Assembly: GCA_937125225.1 (NCBI GenBank)
Contig: CAKZLE010000027.1
Location: 1-64,000 of the forward strand
Source of the DNA: an uncultured Spirochaetia bacterium
GTDB taxonomy: Bacteria > Spirochaetota > Spirochaetia > CAKZLE01
Length of the DNA stretch: 64,000 nucleotides
Reading direction: 5' to 3'
In this document: piece after piece, positions 8,352 through 18,715 of the stretch
Layout: the number at the start of each line of letters is the position of its first letter
Position numbering within the stretch: the first letter of the stretch is position 1
Translations under genes and position numbers: made by a program
Notes under the pieces: model-generated
Seen by the model: the letters and a program-made list of their open reading frames with translations, nothing else
The model's database searches: none
What the model was told of the DNA's origin: nothing

Positions 8352-11099
8352 ATGCACAATCAGTTAAGGAGATTAACCATTATTCTGGTACTGTTATCTT
8401 GTACCATGATTCTCCTTGCTGAAACCACATTCCCTGTGGTAGAAGAGCAGCTACAAGTCACAGCCTCACAAGATCAGAAAGGAATAAGAATACAGCCAAG
8501 GTCTATCCAGATGGCTGTTTTCTTTATTAATAACATGACAGATCAATCTCAGTTGATTAGACCAGAATTCACTCTTCCAGTTGGATGGAACCCGATCATG
8601 CCCCCCTTTCCGGTAACGATAGCTGCCGGAGAGAGACAGCCTGTCTATTTCAGTTATCAGGTACCTGAGACTGCACTAGGTGGAGAACAGGAGATTATTT
8701 GCTCGATTACTCAACCTGATGGTACTGTCGTAAGCGACTCTCAGATAGTATTTGTTGAGTACCTGTATAAAATCCAACTATCCTTGATGAAATCAGGACT
8801 CTACGTTGAAGCGGGGGAGAGCTATACCTTTGATGTCTTACTTAAGAATGAGAGTAATATTGGAGCTGAGTTCAGCCTGCTCTTTGAGGAAGGATTTGGA
8901 TATGGGATATCACCTGATAAGAATGTTGAATCTCTATTTCTTGAGCCTCAAGAACTTGTTGCTGTCACAATTGAGGTCAAGACATCTAAAGAGATAGAAG
9001 AGATGGTCCTTCATGAGGTACAGGTCTCTGCACAGATCCTAGATCAGAATATTTCAAGAACAGAAAGTACCTCTATGGAGATCATTCCAAGTATACCCGG
9101 AGAGTCTGCCTATCATATGTATCCCATATCGATAAAGATGAGATCATCGGTAGAGATGGGAGATGAACTAAATAATATTAATAGTATATCGATCACAGGA
9201 AGTGGATCTATCCGTGATGATGGCTCTCATGTGATCGATTTCTCTATCAAACCTCCCTCCTTCCCCTTCTTGAGTTTGGATTTAACCGATACATCAGTTT
9301 CTCTCTCCTACGAACATGAGGGACTTTTTCTCTATAGTGGTACCCAAAGATCGTTCCCTATTGTAGGCTTGAGTTTGAGTAGCCTCTCAGGTCTTGGTAT
9401 CGGTACACACTACCAGTTAGATGATCACCTGAGGATCGAAGGAATACTTGTGGATCCCTCTAGTGATGATGATGAGAGTTCCTTTGGATTTGGGATCGAG
9501 AATGTCTTCAGTGATGGAAACAATATCTCTCTTGGGTTTCGTGCACCGATCGATGCTCCTGAAGATGGCTTTCTCGGGATGATGACTCATTTCAAACCTT
9601 ATGGTACTGCAACGATCTCTGGAGCGGCTTTGATGAGTATTGAGGACTCAGCGGCTTTCTCTTATCAAATATCCGCCGCTGATTCTGAACGTCTCTATGA
9701 TTATGCTTTGAGTAGAAGTTTTAAGAGTGCTGCATATGCAGAGAGTGAACAAGGTATCGATACCTATAGCTTGACAGGATCTATGAGGGTGATCCCAAAC
9801 CTGAAAATCTCAGGTAGTTTCGATAGGAATATGAATAATATCTCACTAATACAGAGTGTATCTACTTCTCTTACAACGCAAACAATCAAATTTGGCGTAT
9901 ACTGGTTGCCAGCATCTAATCTATCGATCCAGCTCAACCAGGAGTTCTATCGCCAATGGGACTTGTTAGAACAGGTATCTCTCCAGACCTTGCGGGATAC
10001 GACATCTCTTAGATTTTCCTATCGTAAGAACAAGATCTCATTGACCCCCTCTGTGAGTATCAAGAGTATGAGAAACACGATCACAGGGATGACTTATTCA
10101 AGTATGGTCTCAAGGATCAATTGTGACTATACCCTCAATCCTAGAGCTCGTTTTTCCTCCTCGGTCATCTATGACTCTGGAGCAAATGATCCTGGAATCA
10201 CAGACTCTATCTTGAGTTGGTCGCTTGCAACAGTACTGAATCCTGATATAGCTGTCGGAGTGACCGCCGGTTTCTCCCAAACATACTATCCCTTTGAACC
10301 TGATGATTCTATTAGCAGTCTACGCTTTGGTATGACCTTACAGAAAGAGGCCTTCGGGGCTCTCTCCTTCAATTTCCTTCATACACTAGAACATGAAATT
10401 GGTGCTATTAGTGACGTAACCGTCTCCATAGTCTATGCATTACCCTTGACGATCAATATTCCGGTAAGTCTAAGAACGGACGTTGGCTCTCTAGAAGGTG
10501 TCATCTATCATAAAGACACTAACCTCCCTCTTAAGAGGGTTCTCGTGACTGTTGGTGATATGTCAGTCCTGACTGATGATGAGGGCCGCTACTCCTTTAA
10601 AGCTCTACCACCGGGCGAGGTCACCATAGGTGTCTCTGCACCAGATCATAAGGACTATATCGTCGCTGGGAAATATCCCCTTGAGCTAACTATAGAGAAG
10701 TCAGGATCTCACATAGTAGATATTCCTATGGTAGAGAAAGCGACGATATCTGGTAATGTACTTCGTTTTGAGAAGAAACCTGGGACAGGTTTCTTTATGA
10801 TAGCTCCAGAATATTATAAGGATGGAGGATTCTCCGGGTTAGTAGTAGAACTCACAGGAGAGTTCGGGGTACGACGGGAAGCTACGAAGAACGATGGGAC
10901 CTTCTCCTTCACCTCAGTTGTTCCGGGGGCTGTACAATTGAGAGTCTATACAGAACAGTTACCTGATACTCATGAGTTAGTAGAGAACCTTATTGAATTC
11001 ACATTAGAACCTGGAGAGAGCAGTTCACACGATTTTGAGGTAAAACCTATCGTAAGACTGATACAGTTCGTACAGGAGGGAGTCATTGCAATTGATTAG
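8352..11099 (+). CDS. Usher-like outer-membrane beta-barrel protein with N-terminal Ig-like and C-terminal carboxypeptidase-regulatory-like domains
   Basis: 915 aa, signal peptide; N-term Ig/NEW3-like, central alternating beta-strand region, C-term GVIYHKDTNLPLKRVLVTVGDMSVLTDDEGRYSFKALPPG. Confidence 0.55.
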   Translation: MHNQLRRLTIILVLLSCTMILLAETTFPVVEEQLQVTASQDQKGIRIQPRSIQMAVFFINNMTDQSQLIRPEFTLPVGWNPIMPPFPVTIAAGERQPVYFSYQVPETALGGEQEIICSITQPDGTVVSDSQIVFVEYLYKIQLSLMKSGLYVEAGESYTFDVLLKNESNIGAEFSLLFEEGFGYGISPDKNVESLFLEPQELVAVTIEVKTSKEIEEMVLHEVQVSAQILDQNISRTESTSMEIIPSIPGESAYHMYPISIKMRSSVEMGDELNNINSISITGSGSIRDDGSHVIDFSIKPPSFPFLSLDLTDTSVSLSYEHEGLFLYSGTQRSFPIVGLSLSSLSGLGIGTHYQLDDHLRIEGILVDPSSDDDESSFGFGIENVFSDGNNISLGFRAPIDAPEDGFLGMMTHFKPYGTATISGAALMSIEDSAAFSYQISAADSERLYDYALSRSFKSAAYAESEQGIDTYSLTGSMRVIPNLKISGSFDRNMNNISLIQSVSTSLTTQTIKFGVYWLPASNLSIQLNQEFYRQWDLLEQVSLQTLRDTTSLRFSYRKNKISLTPSVSIKSMRNTITGMTYSSMVSRINCDYTLNPRARFSSSVIYDSGANDPGITDSILSWSLATVLNPDIAVGVTAGFSQTYYPFEPDDSISSLRFGMTLQKEAFGALSFNFLHTLEHEIGAISDVTVSIVYALPLTINIPVSLRTDVGSLEGVIYHKDTNLPLKRVLVTVGDMSVLTDDEGRYSFKALPPGEVTIGVSAPDHKDYIVAGKYPLELTIEKSGSHIVDIPMVEKATISGNVLRFEKKPGTGFFMIAPEYYKDGGFSGLVVELTGEFGVRREATKNDGTFSFTSVVPGAVQLRVYTEQLPDTHELVENLIEFTLEPGESSSHDFEVKPIVRLIQFVQEGVIAID

Positions 11100-11790
11100 A
11101 AATACCCTGATCTTATTCATGCTCCTCTTCTCAATCAGTTCAGTATGTGCTCTTCAGAGTGAATATATTGAGAATAGACAGAGTGGGGCAGGAGTAGTCA
11201 GTTCATTTCATTATTTGAACGGAAGCCCAAAACTGGTTATCGAACCCTCTTATTCGATTGATGGCTATATGGATATCGGGGTATCCGTCGATATCAAGTG
11301 GGGTGAGGATCTTCTTGATACCCCCTCTCGTGAGACAGATGCAACGATCTCTCTCGGTTTCTCAGCTTTCAAACAGGATCAGATCATGCCTGTCTCTGTA
11401 TTGTTGCAGATGGGACTTCATTATCTTTCAGAGATCAGTGATGAATATGAGGATAACGATATCATCTCCTCTGGTACCGGCTTCAGTATCGGAGCAAAGA
11501 TCTTCAGATATGAAGCGTTGATCCCCCGCCTGTATATACGTTTTGGCATCGAGGCGAACCAACGGTTGGATACGATAATCATTGATCAACCCTCAGGTTC
11601 TTCATTGCTCCCTATGAGTACTACGAGGAACACTTTTACTTATGGAGTGTTAACAGGTTTGACTTTGCGACCGAATACTCCGAATAAGGGGGTTGCCACA
11701 TCCTGTGACATCGGCCTGTATCGTAATTCGAACGGGGAATATGGGGTCACAGGTTCTGTAGTGTTTACACTAGTCGAGAATCAATACTGA
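11086..11790 (+). CDS. Outer-membrane-like exported hypothetical protein
   Basis: TTG start overlapping upstream stop; signal peptide; alternating beta-strand composition. Confidence 0.55.
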   Translation: MQLIRNTLILFMLLFSISSVCALQSEYIENRQSGAGVVSSFHYLNGSPKLVIEPSYSIDGYMDIGVSVDIKWGEDLLDTPSRETDATISLGFSAFKQDQIMPVSVLLQMGLHYLSEISDEYEDNDIISSGTGFSIGAKIFRYEALIPRLYIRFGIEANQRLDTIIIDQPSGSSLLPMSTTRNTFTYGVLTGLTLRPNTPNKGVATSCDIGLYRNSNGEYGVTGSVVFTLVENQY

Positions 11791-11804
11791 ATAAGGTGAT
11801 ACAA

Positions 11805-13964
11805 ATGAGTGAAGAGAAAGACAGATCTGAAGAGATCAAAAAGAAAGAAGAGATTCATGTTCCTTTACACCTGAAACATCGACCGATTCTCGGTCTCGAG
11901 CAGTATGAACAGGCAGATGGACATAAAGCGGGTAATTCAGAGGCTAAAGGCCTCTCTATAGGTCTTGCTCAATGGAATTCTGATGAGACAAGTGAAGTCT
12001 CAGCTAAGATCTGGAGACATACTGGAGAGAAATGGTCAAGACAATCAGAAGAGATGGCTCTTCACCGGATCGTAGATCTTACCATTCTGATCGCAAGGAC
12101 CAGACTGCTCTTCAAGCGATTCAAACCAACCAAGCTCAAAGAGAAACCTGGATACCCCTTGATTGATGAACTCAACCTACAGGGTGAGTCACTACCGGTA
12201 AGTGCCTGTGTTGAGAGTGAGACCTTTGAAGATGATGTAGTCCAATTTGAAAAAGCGATGACTAAGGAGGAGATGATCCTTAAAGATCGGTTTTCGGTTC
12301 TTACCGAGATTCTCCTAGAGACTGATAAAGTGATCAGGGAAAAGAGCGAGAAAGACCTAAGATCTGAGACTCAGTTCTTAGGTGAAGAAAGAGTTCACGG
12401 TTCAGAAGAAGTCACAGTCTCTAATGACTTTTCCTCAGGGGGAGAGAGACGTTGGTTCAAAAGGATCTCTCTCAAGGATCTCATCCTTACCTTGATCGCT
12501 TTCATCAGTATAGTGACTGCAATATTCTTTGCGGGTAGGGTTAGGGACTTTCAGGATCTGAGCCTCAACCCAAATGATATCATCATCACCGAGACGTCAG
12601 AGGAGATCGTTGATCTATGGATCAGACAGAAGAACGGAATCGAGTCGGTCATGATCACAAAACAGATCATCGATTATGGAACTGGAACAGGCCACTATAC
12701 CTGCCTAGATCCGGGGGCTCATCTCGCTTTTGAGGGAGAGAAGCGACTCGTAGAGGGTGTCTTCTTCGGCGCAGATGAGATGGGGTATCCTCTTGTGGAT
12801 TCGACGACAGAGAAGCATCCAAGATTGGGAGCGGCCTATCACCTGCGTCTACCAAGAGAGATACTCTATCAGTCAGGGGATGGGGATTATCATGCTCTGT
12901 CTCTCTACCATGGATCACCCTTTACGATCACCTCTTTCAGAGAGGACTTTGCCGATTATACTGGTGACTATCGTATCAATCCTTTCACACTACATGCAGA
13001 GAAATGGACTTCAAAGGAGCCCTTCTATGGGACCTATTCTATGGAAGTCTTGGCCGAACGGCTCAATGAGGATGTGAATGGGCTCGAAGAGAGACTCAGG
13101 GGTGACTTTGAGGTTTACCAGCAGGAACAGGAACTAAGATTGAAGGATCTCAGGACTGAGGGAGTGGTTGTCGCTTCAGATCTGCAAGATAAGATCGAAG
13201 ATCTTGAAAGACGTCTTAGACTTGAGTATGCAGCTGATCTCGATAGATTATATGAAACAGCTGAGACGGTGATAGAGGAACTTCAAGCGGCAGATACCTT
13301 CATGAAAGAGGAGGCTTCACGACTGATGGTAACGTTATATGCTGATCTAGAGACAGCCCTCGGAACACTTGAGACCGCCTTAACTAGTGAGCTTGCAGAG
13401 CTCGATTCCAGTTTCTCAGATGAGCTTGCAGCATATAGAGAGGAGATCTCTACACTCATAGCGAACACTCCAACATCACAGGAAGAGGAATTACCTCTTG
13501 TTGATTTAATTCAGGTAGAAAAGATCGAAGATGAATTAGGAGATCTTCAGAAAGAGCTAGATAGACAAAGAGATAAGCTTGAGGCTCAGTATAACTCCTT
13601 TACCTCCTACTTTGAGACTGTCAACGAGCGGCTTGATACTACTGAAGGAGAGGTAAGTGGTCTTGAGACAGCAGGGAAAGAACAGAAGGACGCCTCTGAT
13701 TCGATGTATATCAAAATCGAAAATGTTACTCAGGAAGTAGCAAGACTCAGGAATGCGGTTATGATGTTCAACAATATGGGAGTCTTCGGATCGATCAGAC
13801 CAATCAATAAGGATGCAGTCAAGATGATCATGGAATATAAGGAAAATAATAACGATCTGACTCAACAAGAGGCATTAGAAGCCCTCCATAAAGATGGATT
13901 CACTATCAGTTCTTATGAAGTATTTCTGATCTTCAGCGTCTATTTCAATGAATACAAACTATAG
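11805..13964 (+). CDS. Coiled-coil protein with a single transmembrane helix, hypothetical
   Basis: ATG 11805 (MSEEKDRSEEIK); TM LKDLILTLIAFISIVTAIFFAG; long C-terminal coiled coil. Confidence 0.6.
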   Translation: MSEEKDRSEEIKKKEEIHVPLHLKHRPILGLEQYEQADGHKAGNSEAKGLSIGLAQWNSDETSEVSAKIWRHTGEKWSRQSEEMALHRIVDLTILIARTRLLFKRFKPTKLKEKPGYPLIDELNLQGESLPVSACVESETFEDDVVQFEKAMTKEEMILKDRFSVLTEILLETDKVIREKSEKDLRSETQFLGEERVHGSEEVTVSNDFSSGGERRWFKRISLKDLILTLIAFISIVTAIFFAGRVRDFQDLSLNPNDIIITETSEEIVDLWIRQKNGIESVMITKQIIDYGTGTGHYTCLDPGAHLAFEGEKRLVEGVFFGADEMGYPLVDSTTEKHPRLGAAYHLRLPREILYQSGDGDYHALSLYHGSPFTITSFREDFADYTGDYRINPFTLHAEKWTSKEPFYGTYSMEVLAERLNEDVNGLEERLRGDFEVYQQEQELRLKDLRTEGVVVASDLQDKIEDLERRLRLEYAADLDRLYETAETVIEELQAADTFMKEEASRLMVTLYADLETALGTLETALTSELAELDSSFSDELAAYREEISTLIANTPTSQEEELPLVDLIQVEKIEDELGDLQKELDRQRDKLEAQYNSFTSYFETVNERLDTTEGEVSGLETAGKEQKDASDSMYIKIENVTQEVARLRNAVMMFNNMGVFGSIRPINKDAVKMIMEYKENNNDLTQQEALEALHKDGFTISSYEVFLIFSVYFNEYKL

Positions 13965-13981
13965 AAGGAGATACGAATTCT

Positions 13982-15139
13982 ATGACAACAGATATATTGA
14001 ATCGGGTCTATTATAATAATACCGTTGGTGACTACCTTTATGCATGTGCTGTCCTGCTTGCAGGAATCCTCCTCTTGCGGATCCTACATATCATCTTCAA
14101 TAGATTATTCATCTGGGAAGAGAAACAGCTCAAAAACCGAGGAAAACCAAAAGATCAGAATACTAACCGGTATAAGAGTTGGTCAGGGATGCATCTTGCA
14201 AGGATCAGTGGGTTGAGGATACATACCCGAAAGCGCCTTCTCAAACAGGTGATCTTTCCACTGGTATTCATGGCCTTCTTCGCCTTTGCCCTTTTTTCTT
14301 TAGAGTTCCCACCATCTGATTTGATCCTCGTGAAGAAGATCTTCTATGCGATCCTTTTTGTCATAGCATTGAGAGCGGCAGTGAATGGGATAGAGATCAG
14401 TTTCTTGCGATTCTCACGGAAAGAGTCACATATGGAACAGACAAAGAGTCTCAAACCACTAGTCTCGATAGTGAAGCTCATCATTTGGATTCTTGGGTTG
14501 ATCTTTCTCATGGGGAATCTCGGTTTTGATGTGACTACTGCTATTGCAGGTCTTGGTATCTCAGGTATCGCTATTGCCATCGCTGCACAGGGGATCTTGG
14601 GTGACCTCTTCGGCTACTTTGTCATCCTCTTTGACAAACCCTTTACCATAGGGGACCTCATAACTGTCAATGATACCTATGGTTGGGTAGAGAAGATCGG
14701 CATCAAGACTACCCATCTGCGTACACTTCAGGGTGAGTTAGTCATCATCTCTAATACGATCCTCTCAAGTGCTAATCTACACAACTATAATCAGATGCAG
14801 CATCGGCGGGTGAGCTTGAAGGTCGGGGTGACCTATTCTACCTCTCAGGAACATGTAGAGGAGATCCCTTCAATCATTCAGCATATCATAGATACCACAG
14901 AAATATTGGAAGGGGTGATTTGTGATCGGTCACATTTTCTTGGATTTGGAGATTCTTCTCTTGATTTCGAAGCGGTATATTTCGTTCCGGTGAATGATTA
15001 TCGACTATTCATGGATGTCCAACAGGATGTGAATACGAGAGTTTACAAAACGTTCAATGAATTAGGAATTGAGTTTGCTTTCCCAACTCAGACCATCCAT
15101 TATCAGAGGGCAGAAACGCTACCGGAGATGAGTCAGTAA
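13982..15139 (+). CDS. MscS-family mechanosensitive ion channel
   Basis: TM helices followed by MscS core (GFDVTTAIAGLGISGIAIAIAAQGILGDLFGYFVILFDKPFTIGDLITV). Confidence 0.92.
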   Translation: MTTDILNRVYYNNTVGDYLYACAVLLAGILLLRILHIIFNRLFIWEEKQLKNRGKPKDQNTNRYKSWSGMHLARISGLRIHTRKRLLKQVIFPLVFMAFFAFALFSLEFPPSDLILVKKIFYAILFVIALRAAVNGIEISFLRFSRKESHMEQTKSLKPLVSIVKLIIWILGLIFLMGNLGFDVTTAIAGLGISGIAIAIAAQGILGDLFGYFVILFDKPFTIGDLITVNDTYGWVEKIGIKTTHLRTLQGELVIISNTILSSANLHNYNQMQHRRVSLKVGVTYSTSQEHVEEIPSIIQHIIDTTEILEGVICDRSHFLGFGDSSLDFEAVYFVPVNDYRLFMDVQQDVNTRVYKTFNELGIEFAFPTQTIHYQRAETLPEMSQ

Positions 15140-15148
15140 GAATCATCT

Positions 15149-15187
15149 AAGAGTCAGTCTCTCCTATTCAGAGGAGGACTGACTCTT
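15149..15187. terminator. Stem-loop between convergent MscS and ribokinase genes
   Basis: aagagtcagtc ... gactgactctt perfect 11-bp inverted repeat. Confidence 0.65.
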
Positions 15188-15222
15188 GATATATGAGATT
15201 GTATGATCTACCAGTGGTTGGA

Positions 15223-16098
15223 TTATACAATCTCAGCAGCGATTGGAATCGAATCCATAGCCCCTGGTCTAGATACCGTGATAGAGGATGCCAGAGTTGC
15301 CTGATACATAGAGTCCTCGATCGACTTTCCCTCGATGAACCCTGCAAGAAAATACCCAAAAAAGGTATCTCCGGCTGCTGTTGTATCGACTACAGGAGAG
15401 TCGATTATCGCTTGGAAATGTCTTTTGAGGTTCTTACCATATTTTGCACCCTCTTTACCTAGAGTGAGTAGTATATGGACATCGGGATAGAGCCGAGTCA
15501 GTTCGTTGAGAATCTCATCATAGGTTCCTGAGATCCCGGCAAGACTCTCTCCCTCTAACTCGTTCACGATCAGGAGTTCCAGCTTCTCTAAAGGCCATTC
15601 TTTCACATTATCAGTGAATGGAGCGGGGTTCAGACAGATCTTCATCCCTCTCTTATGCGCCTCTTCGATGATGAAGGGGGTATCATTGATCTCATTCTGA
15701 AGAACAAGAAAATCTCCTTCACTGAAGTGAGAAAGTACTTCTACGATCTCCTCTTTAGTGTTCTTGGTGTTTCCTCCATTGAATAATATGATCGAGTTCT
15801 GGCCCTGAGGAGTGACTTGGATGATCGTATGACCTGTAGGTCCATCATAGGTATGCATGAATTCGGTATGAACTCCAGCAGCATTGAGGAGCTTCAGGAC
15901 CCAATCGGCATCTTCTCCGACTTTCCCGGCCATCCATATATCTGCTCCGGCCTTTGCGATCGCCACAGATTGATTAGCGCCTTTCCCCCCTGCATGATCT
16001 ACAGGATCACCCCCATGGATAGTCTCGCCTGGTAATACGATATGTGGGACGGGATAGACGTGGTCGATATTGAGGGAACCATAGGTTAAGATCTTCAT
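15223..16098 (-). CDS. rbsK: Ribokinase / PfkB-family sugar kinase
   Basis: GGKGANQSVAIAKAG and DTTAAGDTFFGYFLAG signatures. Confidence 0.88.
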   Translation of the reverse strand: MKILTYGSLNIDHVYPVPHIVLPGETIHGGDPVDHAGGKGANQSVAIAKAGADIWMAGKVGEDADWVLKLLNAAGVHTEFMHTYDGPTGHTIIQVTPQGQNSIILFNGGNTKNTKEEIVEVLSHFSEGDFLVLQNEINDTPFIIEEAHKRGMKICLNPAPFTDNVKEWPLEKLELLIVNELEGESLAGISGTYDEILNELTRLYPDVHILLTLGKEGAKYGKNLKRHFQAIIDSPVVDTTAAGDTFFGYFLAGFIEGKSIEDSMYQATLASSITVSRPGAMDSIPIAAEIV

Positions 16099-16103
16099 GT
16101 TAT

Positions 16104-17131
16104 TTACTCCTGTATTCTTGATCCAAGGCTCTCTCTTTTGATAAGTGAGCCCCCGATGAAGATCTTCTCATAGGGAAGTTCTTCCTGTTTTTCTATTCTT
16201 CTTTGTAACAGCTGAAAAGCTGTCGCACCAATACTTCGCTTTGAGACTTGTACGCTTGATAGAGGAGGGTTGGTTATCTGACTTGAGATGAGATTATCGA
16301 ATCCAATTACCGCTATATCATCTGGAACTACCAAGCCTATCTCACTTAGAGCTTTGAGTGCCCCATAGGCGATGATATCACAGACACAGAAGAGGGCCGT
16401 AGGTAGATGATCTTGTAGCTTCTCGATCTGAGGTCTGATATCCACATAAGACTGTTCTAAGGTAGAATCAGCTGTGATTATCCACCGGTTATCCACAGGT
16501 AACTCAAAATACTGCATAGCATCTAAGAAGTATCTCTTCCTTAGGTTGAAATTCTTGGTCTCCCTTGCAGCTGCTATCAAACCGATCTTCGTATGTCCCT
16601 GTTCGATAAAAGTCTTTACGAGGGAATAGACTGCTCCTTCATTATCCATATCGACAAAGTCAAAGGGGAGTATCGGATGAGAGGTGTCTATGAATACTAC
16701 AGGGAGTTGGACCGTATTGAAATATTCAATATCTGCTGGAGTCAATTCTGTTGCAAGAACGATAAGCCCCTTATATGGGGTATCCTCGAGATCTGCTAGG
16801 ATGTCAGGTATTTCAGTCTTAGTATAGTTTCGCACTTCGAGGGACATCTCAGATGCCCCGGCCTCCTGCTGTATGCCCTCGATGTAGTCAGAGATGAACT
16901 CATTATGATCTCTATTGAGGATATGGCCGTGACGGATGATCTTAAGGAAACAGATGACTTCTCGAGTATCAGAAGGTAATCGCTTCGTGATGATATAACC
17001 CAAAGTCTCAACTGCCTCAAGAACGACTTCTCGAGTCTCTTTACTGATACCAGATCTGTTATTGAGTACTAATGATACGGTAGAAGGGGATACTCCTGCC
17101 TGTCTTGCGACATCTCTGATGGTTGGTTTCA
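16104..17131 (-). CDS. LacI-family transcriptional regulator
   Basis: MKPTIRDVARQAGVSPSTVSLVLNN; ORF 16104..17168, internal ATG preferred. Confidence 0.93.
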
Positions 17132-17169
17132 TAGATGTATCATACCTGAGGTGATCAATACAGGTCAAT

Positions 17170-17197
17170 ATTGTTTAGTAGATATTTATTAAACAAT
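17170..17197. promoter_or_regulatory. Candidate operator for the LacI-family regulator
   Basis: attgtttagta-gatatt-tattaaacaat, 11-bp arms with one mismatch, just upstream of the lacI-type gene. Confidence 0.45.
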
Positions 17198-17225
17198 AAT
17201 GGGTGTGAGGGTTGATCTATAGAAT

Positions 17226-18443
17226 CTAAGAAAGAGTATCTGCAATGAGTTTTGCGGTAGAGAATGCTGCCTGCAGATTATATCCTCCGGTATCTCCATC
17301 GATATCAAGGATCTCTCCTGCAAAATAGAGCTGTGGGACCTTTTTCGATTCCATAGTCTTTCTATTGACCTCGCTTAGGTCGATACCACCTGCTGTGATC
17401 ATGGCAGAGGAGAAATACCCTTTTCGTGATACTTCAAGAGGATATTCCAATAATAGCGTGATCAAAGCTTTCCTCTGTCTCTTCGGAATATTACCACAGG
17501 TGATCTCAGGGGAGATCTCAAGTTCAGCACAGAGAGCATCGATCAATTTACCAAAGAGGCCTGACCTCTTGAGGACCGTTCCGAGCTGTTTCTTTGGTGT
17601 TGAGGTGAGTATGGACAGAAGGTTTTCTCGTGCACTCTCTTTGTTGGTAGTGGGTAGCAGAGAGACTTTGAGTAGATCACCATTATGGATGAATCGTGAA
17701 TTACTGAGGATGACAGGGCCCGAGACTCCTTTATGGGTGAATAGGAGATCCCCTTTTGTCTGTAGGTATCGTTTACTCTCTCCTTTTCGAAAGATCTCGA
17801 CGAATGAATCTCTGATGGCATTCCCGGATAATCCTGAAAGATGGTGATCTTTGATCATGACTCCTACGAGGGCCTGGGTCGGTTCAACGACAGCATGACC
17901 TAGGGACCTTGCTAAAGAATATCCTGAACCATCAGAACCTGTGACTTCATAACTCTTACCGCCAGTAGTGACCACGAGATTCTCAGTAGTGAAGGATCCA
18001 CTCTCAGTAAAGACGGTAAAGATAGCATTATTATGTTCTATATTATGTACGACTTGTGAATAAGAGATCTGGATCTTATTCTTTATCGCACTGGAAACCA
18101 AAGTATCAACCACAGACTGGGCCTTCAAGGTCTTAGGAAAGACCTTGCCATCTTCTCTGATGATAAGAGGGAGTCCTCTTGCTACAAACCACTCTTGGGT
18201 CATCTTGTTTGAGAGGTTCATAAGAGCAGGTTTTAGAAAATTGGCCTTTTTCTTATCACCAAAGTGGGTAAGGAAAGACTCAATATCCTGAGTATTGGTG
18301 ATGTTACACATCCCTCCTCCCGTTATGAGGATCTTCTTTCCCGGGTTCTTCATCTTCTCTAGGAGAAGTACCTTCTTGTTCTGTAGATTGGCTGCTAGGA
18401 AAAGTCCTGCGGCTCCTGCTCCGATAATGATGACGTCATACAT
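17226..18443 (-). CDS. NAD(P)/FAD-dependent oxidoreductase, HI0933/BaiN family
   Basis: MYDVIIIGAGAAGLFLAANL; KILITGGGMCNITN; C-term FAGEILDIDGDTGGYNLQAAFSTA. Confidence 0.9.
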   Translation of the reverse strand: MYDVIIIGAGAAGLFLAANLQNKKVLLLEKMKNPGKKILITGGGMCNITNTQDIESFLTHFGDKKKANFLKPALMNLSNKMTQEWFVARGLPLIIREDGKVFPKTLKAQSVVDTLVSSAIKNKIQISYSQVVHNIEHNNAIFTVFTESGSFTTENLVVTTGGKSYEVTGSDGSGYSLARSLGHAVVEPTQALVGVMIKDHHLSGLSGNAIRDSFVEIFRKGESKRYLQTKGDLLFTHKGVSGPVILSNSRFIHNGDLLKVSLLPTTNKESARENLLSILTSTPKKQLGTVLKRSGLFGKLIDALCAELEISPEITCGNIPKRQRKALITLLLEYPLEVSRKGYFSSAMITAGGIDLSEVNRKTMESKKVPQLYFAGEILDIDGDTGGYNLQAAFSTAKLIADTLS

Positions 18444-18715
18444 AGATGTATCTTATCAGTATGTGGCCGGAAGATGTAAGTAGGTCTTTCGTACCTGTGA
18501 TGAAACTCATGCATTCATTTGTTGGATAATTCCAGATATACAGATTCAAAGAGCGTTTCTACGACTAGATGTGGCTAAATAATGGATAACGTTGACAATT
18601 TCAAATTCTAAATGTATTCTGAATCAAGTTCTTTTCATGACTCATTATCTTATTCTGAATCTATTTAAAGGCTGAGAAAGATGAGCCAAAAATGATTTAA
18701 GGGAAATATATATTT

